Source: Candidatus Magasanikiibacteriota bacterium
GTDB taxonomy: Bacteria > Patescibacteriota > Patescibacteriia > Magasanikbacterales > GWA2-37-8
Direction of reading: 5' to 3'
Length of the DNA stretch: 11,231 nt
Assembly: GCA_026396535.1 (NCBI GenBank)
Contig: JAPLWP010000016.1
Coordinates: 1 to 11,231, forward strand
Shown here: positions 5,686-11,231 of the stretch, piece by piece
How positions within the stretch are numbered: the stretch's first letter is position 1
Layout of the letters: each line of letters opens with the position of its first letter
Program-made: the position numbers and the translations under genes
The notes under the pieces: generated by a model
The model's database searches: none
Told to the model about the DNA's origin: nothing
The model's input: only the letters and a program-made list of their open reading frames with translations

Positions 5686-6642
5686 ATGCAAAAAATATTG
5701 ATCGCCACTACCAATGAAGGAAAGTTTCACGAAATTGTGAATCTTTTTAGCGATCTGCATTTTACTTTTGTAAGTCTCAAACAAGTCGGCTTAGAAAAAT
5801 ATGATGTGGAAGAGCCCTACGATACTACATGGGAAAATGCTTTGAAAAAAGCAAAGTTTTATGCTAAAAAAAGTGGGCTCCTCACTCTTAGCGAAGATGG
5901 TGCTTTTTATGTAGACGCAATGAATGGCCAACCCGGCATACGAGCCAAACGCTTTGGAGCGGACGCCAAAGAAAGAAATAAAAAAATTCTTACTGCTTTA
6001 AAAAATGTCCCAACAAAAAAAAGAACGGCGCGTTTTGAACTTTCTGCCTGCTTATACAATCCCCAAAACGATTCCTTTAGTGTTTTCAACGGCAAAGTAA
6101 AAGGCCTGATAAGCGAGAAAGAGACTGGTACCGCTATGAACGGATTGGGATACGACGCAATATTTTATTATCCACCGTTTAGAAAAAACTTTTCACAAAT
6201 ATCCGTAGCCGAAAAAAATACAGTTAGTCATCGTGGTCAGGCGCTTTTGAAAGTAAAATATTTTCTAGAAAAACAATTTCACTTTAGACAGCTAGTAGTA
6301 CCGGCCGCAATAATTGTGAAAGATAGAAAAATGTTTTTTCAAAAACGTCGTGACTCCCGAAAAGAATTTGATAGATGGGAATTCCCAGGTGGGGGAGTGG
6401 AAGACGGCGAAGATCTAATCGGCTGTCTCAAACGAGAAGTAAAAGACGAAACCGGATTTATTGTTGAGCCGCTAGAATTACTTTCACCGATAATGAACAA
6501 GGTAGAAAAGAAATATAGTTATCAAGTTTTTCTACCAGTATATATCTGCAAAATAAAATCAGGAAAAATAAAAGTGGCCCATAATGAAGTTTCCGATCAT
6601 GGTTGGTTCACGATAAAAGAAGCGTTGAAACGCTCGATATAA
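5686..6642 (+). CDS. Fusion of RdgB/HAM1 non-canonical purine NTP pyrophosphatase and Nudix (MutT-like) hydrolase
   Basis: 318-residue protein with two nucleotide-sanitising domains. Residues 1-195 are a HAM1/RdgB domain, which hydrolyses dITP/XTP-type nucleotides to monophosphates. It shows ATTNEGKFHEI (7-17, substrate/phosphate loop), LSEDGAFYVDAMNGQPGI (68-85, with Asp71 at the catalytic position), GLGYDAIF (153-160) and SHRGQAL (181-187). The bacterial DDSG signature is EDGA here, a deviation that keeps the central Asp. Residues 200-318 are a Nudix domain with a nearly perfect box: G236, E242, R250-E251-V252, D254-E255, G257, F258. Asp replaces the first Glu of the usual EE pair. Each domain is complete and the frame is continuous across the junction, so this is a true fusion rather than a broken gene. 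It starts 1 nt after the preceding gene and overlaps the start of serS. The Nudix substrate is unknown; 8-oxo-dGTP is plausible from the MutT resemblance but unproven. Confidence 0.9.
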   Translation: MQKILIATTNEGKFHEIVNLFSDLHFTFVSLKQVGLEKYDVEEPYDTTWENALKKAKFYAKKSGLLTLSEDGAFYVDAMNGQPGIRAKRFGADAKERNKKILTALKNVPTKKRTARFELSACLYNPQNDSFSVFNGKVKGLISEKETGTAMNGLGYDAIFYYPPFRKNFSQISVAEKNTVSHRGQALLKVKYFLEKQFHFRQLVVPAAIIVKDRKMFFQKRRDSRKEFDRWEFPGGGVEDGEDLIGCLKREVKDETGFIVEPLELLSPIMNKVEKKYSYQVFLPVYICKIKSGKIKVAHNEVSDHGWFTIKEALKRSI

Positions 6643-7865
6643 AATTTATTCGTGAAAATCTAGAACTGATCAAACAAAATTGTACCAATCGTAGAGCCAA
6701 AGTAGACTTTGATAAATTACTAAAGCTCGATGAACAGCGCCGCAGTTCACTTAAACAGATCGACGACCTGCGCGCCTCTCGCAACCAAGGCTCCAAAGGA
6801 AAACCTACTCCAGAAGAAATTACTAAGATGCGCGAAGTGGGGGAGAGAATAAAAGAAGCAGAATCTAGCCTCACTACTGTAGAAACAGAATACAAAGATC
6901 TGTTGATGCGCGTGCCAAATATGACACACGCCGATACGCCAGTTGGTGGTGAAGAAGATTTCAAAACAGTTTATCAAAGTCCGCAGGAAATGAAATTTGA
7001 TTTCACTCCAAAAGATCATGAAGAATTATTGCTGGCAAGCGACTTGATAGATTTTGAACGCGGTGCGAAAGTAGCTGGTGCAAAATTCTACTTCACAAAA
7101 AATAATTTAGTGCGCTTAAATCAAGCGCTGATAAATTATGGAATGGATGTAGTGACCAAACACGGTTTTACCTTACTTGAAACCCCCGACCTAGCCAAGA
7201 ATGAAATTCTCACCGGTATTGGCTTCAACCCACGCGGTGCTGAAACTCAGGTATACTCGGTAGAAGGCACTGATCTGAGTTTGATTGGTACAGCCGAAAT
7301 CACAGTCGGAGGATATCATGCCAACGAAGTGTTGGACCTCTCCACTGGACCAAAAAAATATGTTGCTCTGTCCCATTGTTTCCGTACTGAAGCTGGTGCC
7401 TATGGTCGCACCAACAAAGGATTGTACCGCGTACACCAGTTCACAAAATTAGAAATGTTTGTTTACTGCAAACCAGAAGACAGCGAAAAACAACACCAAG
7501 AAATTTTGGAAATAGAAAAAGAAATTTGCGACGATCTGAAATTAAACTATCGTGTCATAGACATCGCTTCAGGCGATCTCGGTGGCCCGGCATATCGCAA
7601 ATACGATCTGGAAGCCTACATGACGATGAACAGCGGCTTTGGTGAGATCACCAGCTGTAGCAACTGCACCGATTACCAATCACGCCGATTAAATATTAAA
7701 TACAAAAAGGAAGATGGCAATACCGAGCTGGTGCACACGCTCAATGGTACGGCCATGGTGCTGAGCCGTTTCCCGATTGCAATTGTCGAACAATACCAAC
7801 AAGCCGATGGATCCATCCTCGTGCCGGAAGTACTGCAACCTTATTGCGGACTGAAAAAATTATAA
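6603..7865 (+). CDS. serS: Seryl-tRNA synthetase (start codon uncertain)
   Basis: Class IIa synthetase that charges tRNA-Ser. Numbering here is from the TTG at 6603 (420 residues). The N-terminal long coiled-coil arm that grips tRNA-Ser spans about 35-107. The core has TAEITVGGYHANE (230-242, serine pocket), motif 2 FRTEAGAYGRTNKGLYRVHQF (residues 260-280), GDLGGPAYRKYDLEAYM (324-340) and motif 3 around NGTAMVLSRFPIAIVEQYQ (381-399). Family members start with a sequence like MLDIKFIREN; here LDIKFIREN begins at residue 11, preceded by an ACG codon at 6630. TTG 6603 is the only conventional start in frame before that point and makes a 40-nt overlap with the upstream gene. ACG 6630 would give 411 residues, a 13-nt overlap and a weak purine-rich AAGAAG 7 nt upstream. 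No in-frame ATG occurs until well inside the arm. typA follows after 6 nt. Confidence 0.95.
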   Translation: MVHDKRSVETLDIKFIRENLELIKQNCTNRRAKVDFDKLLKLDEQRRSSLKQIDDLRASRNQGSKGKPTPEEITKMREVGERIKEAESSLTTVETEYKDLLMRVPNMTHADTPVGGEEDFKTVYQSPQEMKFDFTPKDHEELLLASDLIDFERGAKVAGAKFYFTKNNLVRLNQALINYGMDVVTKHGFTLLETPDLAKNEILTGIGFNPRGAETQVYSVEGTDLSLIGTAEITVGGYHANEVLDLSTGPKKYVALSHCFRTEAGAYGRTNKGLYRVHQFTKLEMFVYCKPEDSEKQHQEILEIEKEICDDLKLNYRVIDIASGDLGGPAYRKYDLEAYMTMNSGFGEITSCSNCTDYQSRRLNIKYKKEDGNTELVHTLNGTAMVLSRFPIAIVEQYQQADGSILVPEVLQPYCGLKKL

Positions 7866-7871
7866 AATATT

Positions 7872-9683
7872 ATGCAAAAAATTAGAAACATCGCGATTAT
7901 TGCCCACGTTGACCACGGCAAAACTACCTTGGTGGACGCATTGTTGCGCCAAGCCAAAACTAAATTCAGCAAAGATACCGTAGACCAAATTTGTGTGATG
8001 GATAGCAACGATCTTGAAAAAGAACGTGGTATTACTATTTTCTCCAAAAATGCCGCTGTACGTTGGGGAGAACATAAAGTTAACATTATTGATACTCCAG
8101 GCCACGCCGACTTTGGTGGTGAAGTAGAACGCGTTTTGACTATGGCCGATGGCTGTCTATTACTCGTTGATGCCAAAGAAGGTCCGATGCCTCAAACTCG
8201 TTTCGTGCTCAAAAAAGCTTTGGCCATGAAATTAAAAGTTATCGTAGTGGTAAACAAAATTGATAAACCAGATGCTCGTCCCGCTTTTGCTTTGGACAAA
8301 ACTTTTGATTTATTTTTGGAATTAGGAGCTGATGATGAAACTGCAAACTTCCCAGTAATTTACGCAAGTGCTAAACAAGGTCTTGCTGGTCTTGAACCAG
8401 ACCTTACCAAAATGACTGATATTAGCCCATTGTTTGATACTGTACTTAGTTATATTCCAGAACCAAGTGGTGATGCGGAAAAACCTCTACAGATGTTGGT
8501 GACTACTTTGTCTGCTGACAACTATAAAGGCCGTATCGTTACCGGCAAACTTCTCAACGGTCGCCTCAAAGCGGGCCAAGAAGTTGCTCGTATTCGTCGT
8601 GATGGTACAATTTCCAAACACCGTCTCGTAGCTCTAATGAGCTTTGAAGGTTTGGATCGTATTATCGCTGAAGATGTAGAAGCTGGCGATATCGTTGCTG
8701 TCGCTGGTATTACTGATGCGATGATTGGCGAAACTATTGCTGACCCAATTAATCCTATCGCTTTACCAATTCTTAAAATCGAAGAACCGACTGTAAAGAT
8801 GACTTTCTCGGTAAATGATTCTCCATTTGCTGGTAAAGAAGGTCAATTTACCACTTCTCGCCAGATCAATGAACGCTTGTATAAGGAATTAGAAACCGAC
8901 ATGGCATTGCGTATTGAAAACGGTCAAAATAATGATTGGATTGTATCCGGTCGTGGTGAATTGCATTTGGCAATTTTGATTGAACGTTTGCGTCGCGAAG
9001 GTTATGAAATTCAAGTTTCTCGTCCACAAGTAATCGTCAAAGAAGTTGATGGCAAAAAAATGGTGCCGTTTGAAAATGTTTATATTGAAGCTCCTGAATT
9101 TGCTTCCGGTTCTGTTATTCAAAAACTTGGCTCACGCCACGGTTTGATGCAGCACATGAATATTGAAAATGGAATTTTCTTTGGTGAATTCTTAATTCCT
9201 ACTCGTGGTTTATTTGGATATCGCACAGAATTTTTGACTGACACCAAAGGTTTGGGTTTGATCAATGCTATTTTTAACGACTATCAAGTAGATCCAGGTA
9301 ACTGGAAAGAACGCGACCAGGGCTCCTTGGTGGCTCACGAAACTGGTATTACCAACTTATACGGTCTCTTGAACTCTCAGGACCGCGGCTCTTTGTTCTT
9401 TGGACCAGCGGTAGAAGTATATGCTGGCCAAGTAGTTGGTCAACACGCTCGTACCGGTGATTTACGTGTGAATGTATGTAAGACAAAAGCTCTTTCCAAC
9501 ATGCGTTCCAAAGGCGATGGTGTGTCCGAACATTTCAACGCGCCAAAAACTATGGATCTCGAAGATGCTTTGGAATATATCGGTGACGATGAATTGGTAG
9601 AAATCACTCCAAAAAATATCCGTATCCGTAAACAAATTCTCAGCGAAAGCGAAGCCCGCAAAAAAATGTTGGGTATAAAATAA
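7872..9683 (+). CDS. typA: Ribosome-associated translational GTPase TypA/BipA
   Basis: 603-residue translational GTPase of the EF-G-like superfamily that binds ribosomes and aids 50S assembly and stress or low-temperature growth. The G domain has G1 AHVDHGKT (11-18), G2 RGITI (52-56), G3 DTPGH (74-78), G4 NKID (128-131) and G5 SAK (166-168). Domains II, III and V follow, and the C-terminal region (about 480-603) has the TypA-specific GLLNSQDRGSLFFGPAVEVY block that separates it from EF-G and LepA. Length equals the family norm (about 607 in E. coli). Start is ATG 7872, placing MQKIRNIAIIAHVDHGKT at the terminus exactly as in the family. It lies 6 nt after serS and 18 nt before alr. Confidence 0.97.
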   Translation: MQKIRNIAIIAHVDHGKTTLVDALLRQAKTKFSKDTVDQICVMDSNDLEKERGITIFSKNAAVRWGEHKVNIIDTPGHADFGGEVERVLTMADGCLLLVDAKEGPMPQTRFVLKKALAMKLKVIVVVNKIDKPDARPAFALDKTFDLFLELGADDETANFPVIYASAKQGLAGLEPDLTKMTDISPLFDTVLSYIPEPSGDAEKPLQMLVTTLSADNYKGRIVTGKLLNGRLKAGQEVARIRRDGTISKHRLVALMSFEGLDRIIAEDVEAGDIVAVAGITDAMIGETIADPINPIALPILKIEEPTVKMTFSVNDSPFAGKEGQFTTSRQINERLYKELETDMALRIENGQNNDWIVSGRGELHLAILIERLRREGYEIQVSRPQVIVKEVDGKKMVPFENVYIEAPEFASGSVIQKLGSRHGLMQHMNIENGIFFGEFLIPTRGLFGYRTEFLTDTKGLGLINAIFNDYQVDPGNWKERDQGSLVAHETGITNLYGLLNSQDRGSLFFGPAVEVYAGQVVGQHARTGDLRVNVCKTKALSNMRSKGDGVSEHFNAPKTMDLEDALEYIGDDELVEITPKNIRIRKQILSESEARKKMLGIK

Positions 9684-9701
9684 TCTAGGAATCTTAATTG
9701 T

Positions 9702-10814
9702 ATGCTAACTTGGGTGGAAGTAAGCAAACAGGCGATAGAGCATAATCTCAAACAGTTCAAAAAATTAATTGGCTCAAAAATTCTTTTGATGCCGGTCATT
9801 AAGTCCAACGCCTATGGCCACGGACTTATTGAAGTTGCCAAAATTTGTCAGCAGAGTAGGGAAGTGGATAGAATTTGTGTAGTAAATCTAGATGAAGCTG
9901 TTGAGCTTATTCAAAACGGGATCAAAAAACCAATTGTAATATTGAGCTTTTACGAACTTGATGCTGAAAAAATAAAGATTGCTATAAAAAATAAAACCAC
10001 TTTCCCGGTATACCGAGAAGATCAAATAAAATTCTTACAAAATACTGCCAAAAAACTCAACTCTAAAGTAAAGGTGCACCTAAAGATAGATATTGGAACC
10101 AGTCGCTTGGGTGTGTTTCCAAAAGATACTTTATCTTTTGCCAAAAAGATTATCTCTGCCAAAAATCTAGTCCTTGAAGGATTGTGGAGTCATTTTGCTT
10201 CCAGCGAAACTGATAGAGAATTTACTATCAAACAAAAACAAACTTTTGAAATGGTAGTAATGGAGCTAGAACAAAATAAAATCTTTGTTCCTATCAAACA
10301 CACTGCTTGTTCCGCAGCCACCATCCTGCATCCTGATACTCATTTCAATGCCGTTCGCTTGGGTTTGAGCACTTACGGATTATACCCAGATGAAAAAAGT
10401 AAAAAAATAATCACATTAAAACCAGCTTTATCCTTGAATACAAAAATTATTCAAGTAAAAACTGTACCAGCCAATACCAAAATTAGCTATGGCGGTACTT
10501 TTATCACCAAAAAAACTACTGTAGTAGCTACATTACCTATCGGATATTGGGACGGCCTAGATAGACGCATGTCCAATAATGGAGAAGTGCTAATAGGTGG
10601 CGAAAAATGCCCAATTTTAGGCCGTGTTTGCATGAATTTGGTGATGGTAGATGCAAGCAAAGTCACAAATATTAAGGTCGGACAGACGGCAACCATTATT
10701 GGCATCCAAGGAAAATCTACCATTTCCGCCGATGACATTGCACAAAGAATTGGCACAATCAATTACGAAGTGGTAGATAAAATAAATCCGTTGATAAAAC
10801 GCATTATTAAATAA
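9702..10814 (+). CDS. alr: Alanine racemase (PLP-dependent)
   Basis: 370-residue fold-type III PLP enzyme interconverting L- and D-alanine, supplying D-Ala for peptidoglycan stems. The N-terminal TIM barrel carries VIKSNAYGHG (32-41), with Lys34 as the Schiff-base lysine, and KIDIGTSRLGVFP (128-140), with Arg135 expected near the PLP pyridine. The C-terminal beta domain has ISYGGTF (261-267), with Tyr263 as the second catalytic base. GYWDGLDRR (281-289) and GRVCMN (307-312) follow; the family more often has CMD. Length is typical (about 360-390). Start is ATG 9702, preceded by AGGA at 9687-9690, a rather distant Shine-Dalgarno. The ftsQ-like gene follows after 2 nt, linking precursor synthesis with division. 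Confidence 0.96.
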   Translation: MLTWVEVSKQAIEHNLKQFKKLIGSKILLMPVIKSNAYGHGLIEVAKICQQSREVDRICVVNLDEAVELIQNGIKKPIVILSFYELDAEKIKIAIKNKTTFPVYREDQIKFLQNTAKKLNSKVKVHLKIDIGTSRLGVFPKDTLSFAKKIISAKNLVLEGLWSHFASSETDREFTIKQKQTFEMVVMELEQNKIFVPIKHTACSAATILHPDTHFNAVRLGLSTYGLYPDEKSKKIITLKPALSLNTKIIQVKTVPANTKISYGGTFITKKTTVVATLPIGYWDGLDRRMSNNGEVLIGGEKCPILGRVCMNLVMVDASKVTNIKVGQTATIIGIQGKSTISADDIAQRIGTINYEVVDKINPLIKRIIK

Positions 10815-10816
10815 TT

Positions 10817-11231
10817 ATGCGCTACTTTCATTCCAATAAAAATTTTAACCAATATAAACCTGAACCATCTTTTTTAGACAGGTTCAAAAAGAAACGCCAA
10901 AAGAGGGAAGTGGTGCCGGTAAAAAGCTCTGACCTTTTATCCAATCCTTTTAAAAGGGAACAACCTAAACCAAAAAACTACAAAAAAATACTTGTTACTA
11001 CCTTTATTTTATTGATATTTTTAGGCTGGCTTACTCTAATGCTCACTTTGCCTTATTTCAAAATAAATAATATTGTAATCACTGGTGCCAAAATCAGCAA
11101 AGCCCAGGAGGTAGAGGATTACGTGCGCTACGGTGATTATTTTAAAGACGGATTGATCTGTAAAAAGAATTATTTCCTTTTCCCAGATACCACAGTGGCT
11201 CAAAAAATCCAAAATAAGTTCTTGTATCAAA
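10817..11231 (+). CDS. ftsQ: FtsQ/DivIB-like cell division protein (3' truncated by window edge)
   Basis: Open frame from ATG 10817 to the window end, 138 codons with no stop, starting 2 nt after alr. The first 55 or so residues are cytoplasmic and strongly basic (DRFKKKRQKR at 21-30). One membrane helix follows (about 57-79), then FKINNIVITGAKISKAQEVEDYV (81-103), the characteristic start of a POTRA domain. This N-in, single-helix, POTRA layout is that of FtsQ/DivIB, the bitopic divisome protein that bridges FtsB/FtsL to the septal synthase. The beta domain lies beyond the window. Cell-wall neighbours support the call. Other POTRA-bearing bitopic proteins cannot be fully excluded from the fragment. 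Confidence 0.8.
   Translation, partial: MRYFHSNKNFNQYKPEPSFLDRFKKKRQKREVVPVKSSDLLSNPFKREQPKPKNYKKILVTTFILLIFLGWLTLMLTLPYFKINNIVITGAKISKAQEVEDYVRYGDYFKDGLICKKNYFLFPDTTVAQKIQNKFLYQ

Noticed and set aside
1..11231. Alternative genetic code with TGA as Gly or Trp
   Set aside because: The mreD TGA overlaps the mrdA start as a normal stop, and no in-frame TGA occurs within the conserved genes.
1..11231. CRISPR arrays, rRNA or tRNA genes, transposases
   Set aside because: No regularly spaced repeats, cloverleaf with CCA-type end, rRNA-like block or transposase motif was seen on either strand.

Overview
The window looks like a piece of a small, AT-rich bacterial genome of the candidate phyla radiation (Patescibacteria, perhaps Parcubacteria-like). 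This is an inference from packed gene order, 0-20 nt gaps, overlapping starts, few Shine-Dalgarno sites and mixed-function operons. No rRNA or marker protein here fixes the lineage. The genetic code behaves as standard: TGA is used as a stop (mreD, the insert gene) and no TGA falls inside the conserved genes.

Layout. (1) 1-2472: the end of a cell-shape operon, an MreD-like membrane protein overlapping the elongation transpeptidase PBP2 (mrdA) by 4 nt. (2) 2461-3038: greA as a single-gene unit, with its own strong promoter overlapping the mrdA 3' end and a clean intrinsic terminator. (3) 3039-3740: a compositional islet. About 490 bp of roughly 60% GC sequence carries one minus-strand gene for an unrecognised three-helix membrane protein with GC-rich codon use and a good Shine-Dalgarno. 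It is surrounded by hairpins, a G9 homopolymer and a short inverted repeat, and a divergent minus-strand promoter may drive it. (4) 3741-11231: one long plus-strand transcription unit with no internal gap above 18 nt. It holds lysS, a small HxGH nucleotidyltransferase, an RdgB/HAM1-Nudix fusion, serS, typA (bipA), alr and a truncated ftsQ-like gene.

How the genes fit together: the conserved genes serve peptidoglycan synthesis and shape (mreD, mrdA, alr, ftsQ) and translation or transcription upkeep (lysS, serS, typA, greA). Between the two synthetases sit nucleotide-related enzymes, including a two-domain protein combining removal of non-canonical purine NTPs with a MutT-type hydrolase. The points most worth a second look are the GC-rich islet, the RdgB-Nudix fusion, and the serS start, where the family's initiator Met aligns with an ACG codon.
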